In this document: positions 1 to 11,339 of the stretch, piece after piece
Numbering within the stretch: position 1 is the first letter of the stretch
How the letters are laid out: each line of letters opens with the position of its first letter
Source: Phocoena phocoena
Lineage: Eukaryota > Chordata > Mammalia > Artiodactyla > Phocoenidae
Assembly (NCBI RefSeq): GCF_963924675.1
Contig: NC_089234.1
Span: 64,453,588-64,517,587 of the forward strand
DNA: 64,000 bases
Reading direction: 5' to 3'
Notes under the pieces: generated by a model
Seen by the model: the letters and a program-made list of their open reading frames with translations, nothing else
Database searches by the model: none
What the model was told of the DNA's origin: nothing
Program-made: the position numbers and the translations under genes

Positions 1-3000
1 TCACACCCACAAAATTGGCGTCTGGAAGTATAATGAGGCACCTGGTTGCTGCAAACATGACCCACCAACTTTCCTTGCCAGTACCAACACAGTGAGAAGA
101 TAGCTTCTATCTCTCTTCTTGCTTTCTGAATCTCAAGAATGCACCTCATTGGCAGATCCTGTTTGCATATAGGATATTCTAGCTGACTGGTAATGGGGAA
201 GTGTAGATTTTAGCTTTGTTGCTTCTGTGATAAAGGAGGGCAAGGAGCTGTGTGCAGCTCTTGTGATAGGGATGAAAGAGGGTGGCAGTGGATACCAAGT
301 CCTAAAAGGACATATTCATCACAGGGTTCAGCAGTAGCAGTGGCCGAAATAGCCTAGGTGTGTTTGATGCAATCTCCAAATCTGTAACAGAGCAGTGCTG
401 ACCTCACTGCTTTTTGCTCTTGTTCCCCCAGGGATGTGGTACATTGAACCTGAATTGAATCTGAGCTTCTCTTGATTTATCAAGGAAGTCATGCAATTAT
501 TACACTATTCTTTGGAAAGCTGTGATTGAAAACAGAGTAACTTCTTTTCTGGAGGCTGGTCAGTGGCATAGATGACCTCAGTGTGGCCATCCAGGCTTCT
601 TCTGTGAACTCATATTTCTTATGTGAGAAAATAAAGGTTAGCCAAGGCTTCTCTTTCTAGGACTAGCCATATCCTAACTCGTCACGTTGATTGTCTTGCT
701 GGATGTTTAAAGGAGTATGTGTGATGTTTTAAAACAGAATATTCAATGATATGAGTACAGATCAATGGTATCTTGTTGAGGTGTACTGACTAGGCAAGAC
801 TTGCACCAAATAGAGCCCAAAGAGGAATAGAGAATGGGAAACAAATCATTTAATGATTTCTTACTCTGCTGAAATTTTGCAGTAACCTTCAGTGCCTCTT
901 TTGTGTTCACTCTGTGTAAGCTTTTTTGCTTCTTTATTTAATCCTTTTAGGTGATTCAGAAAACTGTAAATAATGAGGCTTTCCTAATTATGGCCATATA
1001 ATTAAATGCCAAATTGAAAAATGTAACTTGTATACCACATTGACAACTTTCCATTTTTCTTTACCCCATTATTGTTATCCCATTTTTTTCATAGACTACA
1101 TGATAAGTAGGTCAGGAATAGTGGGTTTGGGGAGCATCAGTGATAGGAACATAAGGCAGATACTTAGGATGTCCTTCTAAGATCTTGGAATACAATTTTT
1201 ATGGTCAGTGGTTCTCCAAATGTCCTGCTCTGAAAACTCACTGAAAAAGAGAAATAACCTAATATATCAATGTTCTTGCAATATCCTCTTGGGATATTTC
1301 CCTCTATAGTATGTTCATTCTACCCTACCAAGCCAAATGTTCAGAAAAGTGCTTGTTCCTAGACTGTAGCTTGAGAATTGCTGTTCTAGGAAGAACTTGC
1401 CTTTTTCCCCAGCAACTTTTAGTGAGACAGAATGCCTGACAATTTTAAGTATCTAAGTGGTGTAAATTCTGTAAATTCAGCACATTTAATCTAAATTTCT
1501 CACTGATCTTGCTTTTAATGCCAGCTTCACACACCACCAACTCACAAATCATATGACATACAATAGGCCTGGATGTTCACATGAGAGGACGTTATTACCT
1601 TAGTAGTTTATTGTATAGCATTGGGGGATTTTGAGTTGTCTTTTCTCAGAGATCTTCTAACCTGGACACAATATACTTTCATTTCTTTTTGTTCTATTTT
1701 TTGGTTAGTATCTTCTACTATGATTAATATCATCTCCGTAATTAAATTTGTATTGAAAACTAAATGGCCTTTTATTTTTTTAAAAAAGCTTTTTTTGTAC
1801 TCCCTGTAATCAAAAAGGATGCCAAAAGAAGTCTCAAGACCCTCAGCAGCAAAAATAAATACATGAAAAAATCTTAAAACACATTACCATCCTAGAAAGA
1901 AAAGTAATAAAAATGAAAAAGTAAGTAATCTTTCTGATTTATGTTTTTTCCCTTTGCAATAATAATCTATAAGTCTTGAAAACCTCTCAAGTAGTTTCCG
2001 TTAATTGTAGTGAATCCTTTTTTGAGATAGATAGATAGAAATGGAGATTATCAACTACCAAAAATGTCTTGGGCAAATTTAAGCAATGTGTATATCACAT
2101 TTCACATACTACTAGTATTAGTCAATTACAACACTGTTTTTGTTTTTTTTTTTCTTCCATGGACTATGTCCTGGGAATAACATCAGCTCATTTGAGTTCA
2201 GGTTCAACCAGTGGCCCTATGTCCAGAATTTAAAGTTTAAGCTTACCTCTAATTCATCAGTCAGAATAAAACAAAGTTATGGGGAAGTACTGCCTGCATT
2301 CTTTGCCCTTCTCCTAGGCAGTGTTAAGTATATAAACAAATGTTGAATACCTATTTAAAGAATATTGGTATGAAGGAAGGGGTACTCATATGCCTTAATC
2401 TTGTTGCTGGGGCAAGATGAAGGAATTATGAAAATGCAAAGAAGGAGAAAGAATTTATGAGAAATGGTAAGAAAGTGAGGATAGGTAAAAGAGTCATAAA
2501 AATGAAAGTTGATATACAGTATTTCTGGAGAGAGAAGGAATATGTGAGACCTTTGACTTTGGATCATGCTTGGTTGGAATGCAGAGTCGTCAGATTCAAA
2601 GATGGGGGTATGTGAAGTAGGGTTTAATCTTTGTAAAGCAAAGGAAAAGTTAAGGCATTTTATCTTTGCCAACAGATGAAAAGATAATCTTAAGGCATAT
2701 GTCAAAGGAGTAATTTACTTACATAGTAATTTAAAAAAGTGATGAAGACATTTTGCTTTTGCTCCACGAACATGAGACATGTACAGTTTATGATCTGAGG
2801 TAGTGAAAATAGTTTTCAGGACATGTCACAGCCAGTCATGAATTCTAAATCATATTCATTTCCAATAGAAGCGTTACTATGCAGGAGAGAAAATAGAGAA
2901 GACTTATAAAACATTCATCAAAGAAAAAATGCAGTGCCTTAGCTTAAAAAGATGAAAACAGCCTATTTGAGAGAGAAGCTCAAATTAATTTTTGTGTGTT

Positions 3001-4254
3001 CACTTTTCTGCAAAAGCTGCTAATGGTGGCTGACCACATGGGTAGAAATGAGACATTGATATTATCCTATCCCCGACCCCTCCACCAATGCAAAGCCTGA
3101 TATTCAAACACAATGTGAATGCATCAATCTTGAATCTGCATCCTCTTACCAGTTCCTCATTACATGGGATGTTCCACCGTAGACCATTATAATTTCCTCC
3201 AGATTCATACTAATTGTGGGAAAGGACTCTATTATTTGGGTGAAAATAATGAGCATACTACAGGAAAGATAGTGAGTTTCTAGTGGTAGCACTACTGTAG
3301 ATATATATTGAATATTCAATATGTGGTTGAAATAGACATGGTGCTCAATTTATGTGTTTAACAGTGGTACCCCCTTTTCACAAATTTGTTCTGTTTTAGG
3401 CATCACCTTCTTAAAACTGTTGTTTGATGCTGTTGCCATGGTGTGTACTTTCTTTTACCACCAACTTCTAGGGAGTTGAAGAAAAAGTTTTGTTAGAGGA
3501 AATAAAATGAGAGAGAATCTATGTTCTTGGGGATGGGGAAGGACCCTGGTCTGTGAGTGTAAATGGTGGTGGCTGTTCCCAGAAGCCTGAATTCCTAGGT
3601 GAAGCTCTGGACACATTTTCCCTTACATTTCCCTTAGAAATGTTTCCCTGGAAATGTTTTCTCTTATACCTTAGGATATAGCATAAGCAGTCCCACACTT
3701 ATGAACAGATAAGCATGATGGCTGATGCTGCTTCTGCAATTCCTACTGGAGTTTGCATAGGAGCTTTTACTACCAAGGAGTCATAACCCTCTAACGATCC
3801 TCTTCCATCAGTGGACCCCTTTCCTCTACTCCTACTCTGTTAAGAGTCATTACTGTTAGAACCTTCTTTTTCACTTCTAGAAATTGCACATAGGAACCCT
3901 AATTCCTATAGCCAGAAAAGAGCTTGCTTCTGCCCTAGAATCCCTCATGTGGTATAAAATAATCCTAGAAGCACTATAGGTATTTTGCACTAGCTGTGCT
4001 GCCTACTGGCCATAGACCTTGGGCAAGCTTCCTTCATTCTGGTCTTGTAATATGAAGTGACTGGAGTACAGGGTTTCTTACATGGTTCCCAGTTCTACCA
4101 TTGTGATTCTTGACGGTATGGATGCTCTGCTGAAGTTGATGCAGCTGATTAATCAGGGCCTCCAAGAAGCAGATGCCAACTGCATGCAAGAGATTTATTA
4201 GAGGATAGAGCTTTGATGGTAAATGGGGAGGGAGCCTAGGGAGGCTGGGAGAGC
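1..4254. other. Unique non-coding DNA, no gene seen
   Basis: No recognisable repeat of any length or coding exon was found in this AT-rich stretch. Open frames here (for example 2140-2346 on plus and 2355-2705 on minus) are short and low in complexity, and show no domain. A small GATA run lies near 2025-2040. Old, strongly diverged repeat fragments could be hidden here that reading by eye cannot detect. Confidence 0.6.
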
Positions 4255-4748
4255 TATTACTTTTCGAATTTATATATCAGCCACTTTATATACATTATTG
4301 CATGTAATTCTCACAGTTACTCTATGTGATGAGGCAGTAGCAGAATAATGGTCCCCCAAAGATATCCACGTCCTAATCCCTGTAACCTGTAAATGTTATG
4401 TTATATGGCAAAGGAGAAATTAAGGTTATGGATGCAATTACGGTTGTTAGTCAGTTGACCTTAAGATATGGAGATTATTCTGGGTTATCTGGGTGGGCCC
4501 AATGTAATCACAAAGATCCTTAGAAAAGGAAAAGGGAGGCAGAAGAGAGAGAAGCAGAGATCGTATTGTTTTAAGCCACCAACTTCGTAGTAATTTATTA
4601 TAGCAGCAATATAAAACTAATATAGATGAGTGGGTTTATTCTAAATTTATAAATAAGAGAACTGAGAGCCCAGTTAAGTAACATTCTCATGATCACAGGG
4701 CTAAAGGCAGAGGATTCAAATCCAGATGTTTATTCCCGAAGCCTACAC
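4255..4748 (-). repeat. MIR SINE fragment, interrupted by an LTR
   Basis: An ancient tRNA-derived MIR in reverse orientation. The left part (to about 4333) reads like the MIR 3' region ('cattattgcatgtaattctcac'-like). The right part (from about 4631) carries the MIR core and the 'gaggattcaaatccag' box-B-like segment. The two halves are separated by an LTR-like insertion at 4334-4624, so the MIR was present first. Confidence 0.7.
4334..4624 (+). mobile_element. Solitary MaLR/MLT1-type LTR, internally deleted
   Basis: It begins near 'cagaataatggtcccccaaa' and ends in 'ttttaagccaccaac...ataaaactaatata'. These are the start and end of a mammalian MaLR-type LTR (MLT1-like by recall). The region between has the usual 'gtgggcccaatgtaatcaca' segment but is shorter than a full LTR. 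The flanking hexamer 'gatgag' occurs at 4328-4333 and 4625-4630, consistent with a short target-site duplication. It is an old retroviral-type relic with no coding part. Confidence 0.65.
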
Positions 4749-5915
4749 TCTATTTGGTATGTCGCCTTAAATTGTTACCTGGAATCCCTCAGATACCCTT
4801 GGCAGGTCCCTGGCTCAGGACTTTCTTGCCTGTCTTAGTGGGCCACGGTAGTGTCTTTTCCTACCTGGGTGCCTTTATTGATTGCTCAAAGTATCTTCAG
4901 TCTTACTGAACACATCTTGGCTCTAGCAGAGGAGGACTTTCCATGCCTTTCTATTCAGAGCCTTGGAAATGTCCCCAGCTATGGAGTTCTTGAAACCCTA
5001 GTGCTGCTGAAAGTCAGGAAAAAGGAATCGTGTCTCAGGCATTTCTTATATCGGCAGCCCTTCCTTTTTATCCATTGCAAATCCCATTTTTCCACCTATT
5101 TCCATTCTCTCAAACTGCCTTGCCCTGGATGCTTACTTTTTGTTCCCCTTAGAAAACATGAACTGAGTAGAAAATAACCCAGGATTGCACATTCTTTTCT
5201 TTCTTTCTTCTTCTTTTTTTTCTCTTTCTAAGCCTACAGTTGGCTCACTATGTATTTTCAGGGCATGAGAAACAGAATGCCCAGTCCAGTAGTCACTCTT
5301 GTTACCTTCCTCTTAACATCTTTTATTTACTTTATGGGTTAAAAACGTTTTTCTGAGCTATACTATGAATTTAACAATTCTTTATAAGATTGTTATCATT
5401 GGAAACATGTATTATAAATTACACCTAACAGATAGGACAGAAGTTTAAAAAACAATTTGATCATAAATTGGAGCCTGATGGTATTTATAGTCTATTAGTG
5501 AATTAGACTGCATAGCGATTGCTGACTACGCTGTTGACTTTCATACACAGAAAGCATATTCCATTTTAACCCTAAAGAGTGGTTTTGGCCTTATCTCTTA
5601 AGCAAAAAGTGGGATGGCTCAAATAAATCAGTTTAATTCTATTTGTTTTATGAGCTGTGCATCAGTTGAAGCGCAAGTTTAATGACTTATTTCACATGTT
5701 TTCCCGTAAGTCTTTCCTGGAAACTCAAGACATCCAGAGTTATGATGAGTTACCAGAAAAGGGGAGGACAAGGTTCATTATTCCAGAAATATTACTACCC
5801 ATAGGAGTGCACAACAGCTGAGGATTTAACTATTTGGATTGTTACTTTGTATTAAATGAGTTAACATATGCTTCAGGTTTTGTCACAAACGAAAAATTTT
5901 ATCCTCAGTGAGATT
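4749..5915. other. Unique non-coding DNA
   Basis: No gene is recognised. A plus-strand frame at 4851-5177 (108 codons) has no recognisable domain. Pyrimidine-only stretches of the 'ttcttt' type lie at about 5192-5230. Confidence 0.55.
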
Positions 5916-5925
5916 TAAGACCCTC

Positions 5926-6399
5926 GTTTTTTTTCTGTTGGAACTTTATTTTTAAAAAATTTTTATTGGCCTATAGATTGTGTTATTGGCCAACAATGTT
6001 GTGGCCTATAGTTGATTTACAATGTTGTGTTAGTTTCTGCTGTACAGCAAAGTGAATCAGTTATACATATACATATATCCGCTTTTTTAAAGATTCTTTT
6101 CCCATGTAGGTCATTACAGAATATTGAGTAGAGTTCCCTGTGCTATACAGTAGGTCCTTATTAGTTACCTATTTTATATATAGTAGTGTGTATATGTCAA
6201 TCCCAATTTCCCAATTTATCCCTTCCCCCACCCCCTGCTTTCCCCCCGGTAACTATAAGTTTGTTTTCTACATCTGTGACTCTATTTCTGTTTTGTAAAT
6301 AAGTTCATTTGCATCATTTTTTTAGATTCCACATATAAGCAATATCATATGGTATTTGTCTTTCTCTGTCTGACTTCACTCAGTATGACAATCTCAAGA
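5926..6399 (-). mobile_element. 5'-truncated L1 3' end (artiodactyl/cetacean type)
   Basis: Antisense L1 3' UTR, recognised by 'agttgatttacaatgttgtg', 'gtgaatcagttatacatata' and 'tgtgctatacagtaggtcc'. The perfect decamer 'taagaccctc' at 5916-5925 and 6400-6409 is the target-site duplication. That defines a 5'-truncated insertion made by target-primed reverse transcription. A short local duplication near 5966-6010 ('ggcctatag' twice) lies at its 3' end. Confidence 0.9.
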
Positions 6400-6559
6400 T
6401 AAGACCCTCTTAATTCTTGATGCATTTTTTTTTTTTATTATTACACTTACTACTTTCGTTATTTTTCTAAAACCTGAAAATTGTTTAGGATCGAATTCTG
6501 AGTTTCTGTTTTTGATCAATAGGGTCAATTAATTATGGAATATGTGTATGAAATTATGC

Positions 6560-7000
6560 ATGGCTTGACTTTTTAATATAAACTTTTAATTTTAGAATAG
6601 TTTTAGGTTTACAGAAAAGTTGCAAAAGATAGTACAGAGAGTTCTTCTATGCCTCTTGTAACATCGTACATTATGATATATCTGTCACAAATGAGAAGCC
6701 AACATTCATACGTTATTACTAACTAAACTCCATACTGCATTCATATTTCCTTAGTTTTTCCTTTACTGTCCCTTTCTGTTCTAGGATCCAATCCAGGTAC
6801 TACATTACATTTAATCATTAGTATCCTTAGTCTCCTCTGCGTTGTGACAGTCTTTCAGACTTTCCTTGTTTTTCATGACCTTGACAGTTTTCAGGAGTAC
6901 CAGGCAGATATTTTGTAGAATTTCCCTTACTTGGGATTTGTCTGATGTTTTTCTCATGGTTAGACTTAGGTTATGGGTTTTAGAGAGGAAGACCACAGAG
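6560..7000 (-). mobile_element. Ancient L1ME-type 3' UTR fragment
   Basis: Contains 'tttaggtttacagaaaagttgc', 'ggatccaatccagg' and 'cttgggatttgtctgatgttt', characteristic of old L1M/L1ME 3' UTRs in antisense. The segment at 32455-33110 belongs to the same family. The short minus frame at 6811-6996 lies wholly inside it and is not a gene. Confidence 0.65.
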
Positions 7001-7689
7001 GTGAAGAGATAAATTAGTTGAAAGTCTGTAAGGAAGGTGGTCTCTTTTCCCCCATTTGTTTATCATGGCTTGATTCTTATTTCTTCCATAGTTCTAATCT
7101 TTCTCCCTTGTCAAGTACAATCTGATAGAGAAGATAAGGAATGCATATAAAAAACTGCCGTATTTCATTGTATTTAAGATGTCATCACTTGGAAGACATA
7201 TTTTAATTTGAGAAATGTAAACATGTGAAAATGTGAAAAAATTCTGTGTTACAATTGATGTCATACAATATAATATGAAGTATAATCTGATTGTCCGAAG
7301 GACAGTTTCACAAATTCCTTCAGAAACACTTTTTACTAAGTGTATAGTGAAGAAATTCTTTCTTAAATTTTGGTTGCAGTAATTTAGGATAATCTTATCC
7401 TGTTTTACAAGACTGGAAATATCACCCCAAATTTAATAACTTCAAAATTCCTTATATGTGTAGTAGAATAAGCTTTTTAGATTTGGGGGTTATTCTTAAA
7501 TTATATAAATTGTGTTTTGTACATAGTAGGTTGGTTATATTTTATTTAAGGGATTACAGTGGTACAAAAGGTTTTGTCTTTTCAATGCAAATTGTGTACG
7601 GATCTCTGTTAGTTATTCCATTTTCCTTAGTACCTTCCTACTTTCTTTTGTTTGACTCATTTTCTTGCACACTGATTCCATTTGTAGAG

Positions 7690-7862
7690 ATTCATAGAAT
7701 CATAAAATATTAGAGTTGAACATCTTTAGAAATGATCTAATTTATTCTTCAATAAGGCACATAAGAGACTTGGCACAGGTTATCAGCTAGCAAGAACAGG
7801 GTGAGATTGGAAGGTGAGACTTTTGAACGTGAGGCCAATATTCTTCCCACTATACAACAATG
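7690..7862 (-). repeat. MIR-like SINE fragment
   Basis: The phrases 'aatattagagttgaacatc', 'gagacttttgaacgtgag' and 'cttcccactatacaac' match the layout of MIR-family SINEs in reverse orientation. It overlaps the 3' end of the open frame at 7783-8180, so the C-terminal residues of that frame would be MIR-derived. Confidence 0.5.
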
Positions 7863-8180
7863 CTTCATTTTTATTTGACTTGAAATTTTCACTGTGAATC
7901 AGCATTTCATTGCTTTGAAATAGAGTTTTTTTCATGTGGGGAAAACTAGATTGCTGTAGTTGTTCCTTTCTCTTCGACTTTGGCCTGAGCTTTCCAGTAG
8001 AGCCAGAGAAATTTACCCCTTGAAACTTGTTTTCAGCATTTTTATCATCATAGAGGAAACATAGTCTCCATTGTGAATTGAATTCACTTATATATGTATT
8101 TCTTAAATAGCCAAGAGAATTCCGATCCATCTCTTGTCTATTGAAGCCTTCAATACATTTCTTAATCTCTTGGATCAAGT
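7783..8180 (-). other. Exon-like open frame behind a splice acceptor-like site; function unknown
   Basis: An open frame of about 131 codons (read from TTG at 8178) follows a T-rich tract ending in 'attttttag' at 8181 on the minus strand, a plausible acceptor. The predicted product is hydrophilic and lysine-rich, with an aromatic/Cys patch (NSQWRLCFLYDD), and no domain is recognised. The frame is open only from the acceptor, because an in-frame stop lies just upstream. Its last ~25 codons run into a MIR-like SINE. It may be the next exon of the locus starting at 9004, an old pseudogene, or chance. No start codon is implied at its 5' end. Confidence 0.25.
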
Positions 8181-8512
8181 CTAAAAAATATTATTACAAT
8201 AAAAATTGTACCTTAAAATTAAAGGAGAGGCAGACTGAAAGTGTTTGAAACAGTCTTGAGAGAATTAACTCATCTTTAACACAGTGATTTTGCCTGATAA
8301 ATAGAAACATTTCTTTCTCTGTAGATTTCATATGATGTTATCACATATGCAATGTATACTTTATTTATATCGTTCACATGCACAGGAAATTTTATTCTGT
8401 ATGTATGTGGTTTCTGAGAAATAAAAAAAAGTAAATAAAAATAACAGTGTTTGTTGTTTTAGAGTAAACGTATGACTGTGATGGTTTCTCTCCACAGTCC
8501 CATGAAACAGTA

Positions 8513-9004
8513 TCATGTTGTTCTAGGACTGATCACTTTTGCACTTAGGAAATTGGACCTAAAGTATTCAAATTCCAAATTAACAAAGTGGAACTTCACA
8601 TAATACTGTTGACAAGCTTGTTTTGTCATGGTGCATTCGTCACAACAAGGCCTTGGAATCTTGCAGATTTTTTTCCTTCCACTCCTGTCTGCACATTTTT
8701 GCTTACAGCAAACTGTTCTGAATTCTTTAATGAAGTCTTGCTCTGAAGTAGTTCCCTTATTTTCTTTTCTTTCCCAAATAGATGCATCACTTGGTTTGGC
8801 AAAATTGGAATATGGAAAGTGAAGTTTGTTTTCCATGCTGGAAATACGTTGCAGTGTCCTTGTCGATCTAGATGTGACTAATATTTTACCATGAGTTTGC
8901 AACAACAGTCCTTGCAAGGACAAAAGCAGAAGATAAACCTGGGAACGTTTCCCACAAACCGTGTACAATATTCTTTCAGGAAATAACATGGTGACGTCGA
9001 TCAT
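8513..9004 (-). CDS. Putative small cysteine-rich secreted protein (unrecognised)
   Basis: A 163-codon ATG frame bounded upstream by an in-frame TAG. A second ATG at 8989 (residue 6) sits in a strong context, 'gtcaccATGt', and is the preferred start. Residues 22-38 (QVYLLLLSLQGLLLQTH) form a hydrophobic stretch after KR and could be a signal peptide. Residues 41-95 are polar. Residues 99-131 hold eight cysteines in the pattern CC-x3-C-x9-C-x5-CC-x2-C-x6-C, with a basic patch (RSGRKK) inside; a ninth Cys lies at residue 17. The frame ends in TGA with no mobile-element sequence in it. I do not recognise the family. The spacing is loosely reminiscent of cystine-knot peptides but matches no family I can name. 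It is the longest frame outside L1 sequence in the window. It could be a real exon, a decayed gene, or chance. Confidence 0.35.
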   Translation of the reverse strand: MIDVTMLFPERILYTVCGKRSQVYLLLLSLQGLLLQTHGKILVTSRSTRTLQRISSMENKLHFPYSNFAKPSDASIWERKENKGTTSEQDFIKEFRTVCCKQKCADRSGRKKICKIPRPCCDECTMTKQACQQYYVKFHFVNLEFEYFRSNFLSAKVISPRTT

Positions 9005-9122
9005 TTGATGCTCATGAGTGTTTATTTTCTAATGCATAGCCGAGGATTTTTATGTGTCTAATGAATAGAATTCTTTATACAACCCTTGTTTCTTCAGGCC
9101 TCACCAGAGTGTAATAGAGCCA

Positions 9123-9163
9123 CCATCATCATGATCATGATGAACATCATCATCATCATCACA
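9123..9163. repeat. (ATC)n-type microsatellite
   Basis: Imperfect run of 'atcatc' and 'atgatc' triplets. It is just upstream of the minus-strand frame that starts at 9004. Confidence 0.85.
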
Positions 9164-9169
9164 ATGTCT

Positions 9170-9886
9170 TTGACTATTTCGGCATTGTGGGACTTTCACA
9201 TGTTTTTCACATGTATTTCTGAGTTTAACACTCACCAAACAGTCACTATTTTCTCTCTGGCTGGTAACTGGCTACATGGGCCCAGTTCCCAGGCTGATGA
9301 GCGGTGGAAGTAGCTGGCCTAGTGCCCAGACTGTAGTGCTCCTGTATTACTGGCTGCCTCCCTTTTGATCTGGTAACACAGTAGAAGATACTGGTTCTCT
9401 ACTGAGTGTCAAAGAAACACTCTGACAGCCACATGCTGAAGTGTGGCCAACACTCTCCCCACTGCTCGTGCCAAGTTGTGTTCATGGTTCCTTGTAGAAA
9501 TTTCACTGATGTGGTTACATTATTTTTTTATTTGCCATTTTGTTGCCGTCTTTCTCTCCCACCGCCAGGCTTTAGATGAGTCTGAGGGCAGTCTTAATAG
9601 CACATGACTGTGCTATTTCAAAATCACTCTTCAACTGCAGCGTATTATCTGTGCCTCAGACTTGTGTACCTGACTATTTTTTTTCTTCAAGGTGAGTTCC
9701 ATGAAACAAATTAAATCCTCCCCTCCTCCTGGACATGTCTGAATTTCTGTGGCCCGCACCAGGACGATTAAAGACCATTGCAGCCTTAAGCATGCTTATA
9801 TTTGGAGGCCGCAGTCACCTCATAGCAAATATATTAAATGTACTCACGATCCAACACTAAATATAGTTTTTGATATAGAAAAATTT
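9170..9886. other. Unique non-coding DNA upstream of the candidate locus
   Basis: No repeat or exon is recognised. If the minus-strand frame at 9004 is real, its promoter should lie here. I see no convincing CpG island or TATA box at a sensible distance. Confidence 0.5.
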
Positions 9887-9894
9887 GGAAAATT

Positions 9895-10321
9895 AAAAGA
9901 AAAATTTATTGGAGTATAGTTGATTTACCATGTTATATTAGTTTCAGGTGTATAGCAAAGTGAATCAGTTATACATATACATATTTCCACTCTTTTTTAG
10001 ATCCCTTTCCCATATAGGCCATTACAGAGTACTGAGTAGAGCTCCCTGTGCTATACAGTAGGTTCTTATTCATTATCTATTTTATATATAGTAGTGTGTA
10101 TATGTCAATCCCAATCTCCTAATTTATCCCTCCCCCCTTTCCCCCCTGGTAGCCATAAGCTTGTTTTCTACATCTGTGACTCTATTTCTATTTTGTACAT
10201 AAGTTCATTTATACCATTTTTTAAGATTCCACATATAAGCAAAATCATATAATATTTGTCCTTCTCTGTCTGACTTACTTCACTCAGTATGACAATCTTT
10301 AGGTCCATCCATGTTGCTGCA
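9895..10321 (-). mobile_element. 5'-truncated L1 3' end
   Basis: Same family and orientation as the copy at 5926-6399: 'agttgatttaccatgttata', 'gtgaatcagttatacatata', 'gctatacagtaggttc'. The octamer 'ggaaaatt' at 9887-9894 and 10322-10329 is the likely target-site duplication. It ends (5' truncation) in 'ggtccatccatgttgctgca'. Confidence 0.88.
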
Positions 10322-10329
10322 GGAAAATT

Positions 10330-11339
10330 TTTTTATAAATACACCTTGAAATTACATTCTTATGAATAAATAATTTATGTGTGCTGTGATTTCTTTGCCA
10401 TCATTATGTACCTTTTGGAATTCTTTTGTCATAAGATCATCTAGTGTACAAACTTTTTGTATATAATTAATTATTTATAATGCTACAATTTAAAGTGAAT
10501 TGAGTGACCATAATAAAATTGTGGACAATTTTTCTTTTTATATTTTGATATTGATATAAGTTTTTCATAGACTCTGGAAAAGATTCTAAGTCCCCAAAAC
10601 TCTGTCCATAGTGCCTAGTAGATTAACACCACCCTGGAATTCATAGCTGCTTTGGATACTTTAAATTGAAGTATTGCATCGAGAGTCTTCTCTTCCCTCC
10701 TTTCCTTCCGTTCTAAGTACTTACTGAGCCCTACCTGTGTGTTTGCAACATCATAACATGGATCATGTGCATGGCTCACTCGTTTGGATATTGTAGTATA
10801 AAAGTAAAAGTGATGAAAAATTTAGACCTTTATATAGCAGCACTGAATTAGTAAAATGGTAAAAGGTAGAGCAGGGAAAAGTAGAGATTTCCTATAGTTT
10901 TCTTACTCCTGTAAGGCATGGCACAGTAAGTCTCAGATACGAGATTATGTAGGGGTCAGAACAGAAGAAGCAGCAATAAAACATCAAATTCCATTTGAAA
11001 AGCAAGGGCAGAGTTGAAGAGCAATATAGAGGCCAATTATTGGCTGTCAGGAAGTGTGAAGCCAAGAACTCAGTGGATTGGATACCAAAAGCAGAATCTA
11101 GGAGACGAGCAGAACCTGCGTCACATGTCTCTTTGCGAGATGTATTTTCTCTTTTATGAATTGTCTGTTTTTGACCTTTGCTTATTTGTCTTTTGAGATT
11201 TCAGTGTTTTTCTTATCTGTTTGATTTCTTTGTATAGTCAACATGTTAAACTAGATCTGTCATATTTACTGCAAAAACTTTTTCTCAGAATTACTTTTTA
11301 CTTTGGATATTTAATGCCACATATTTCTATTCCTTTACA
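10330..11339. other. Unique non-coding DNA
   Basis: No gene is recognised. The frame at 11014-11196 is short and shows no domain. Confidence 0.5.

Noticed and set aside
8513..8720. Homology of the cysteine-rich segment to insulin/relaxin A chains or to agouti-type peptides
   Set aside because: The CC-x3-C start recalls insulin-family A chains, but the next spacing is 9 instead of 8 and no B-chain motif exists. 'PCCDEC' recalls agouti 'CCDPC', but the remaining cysteines do not align. Similarity is too slight to claim.
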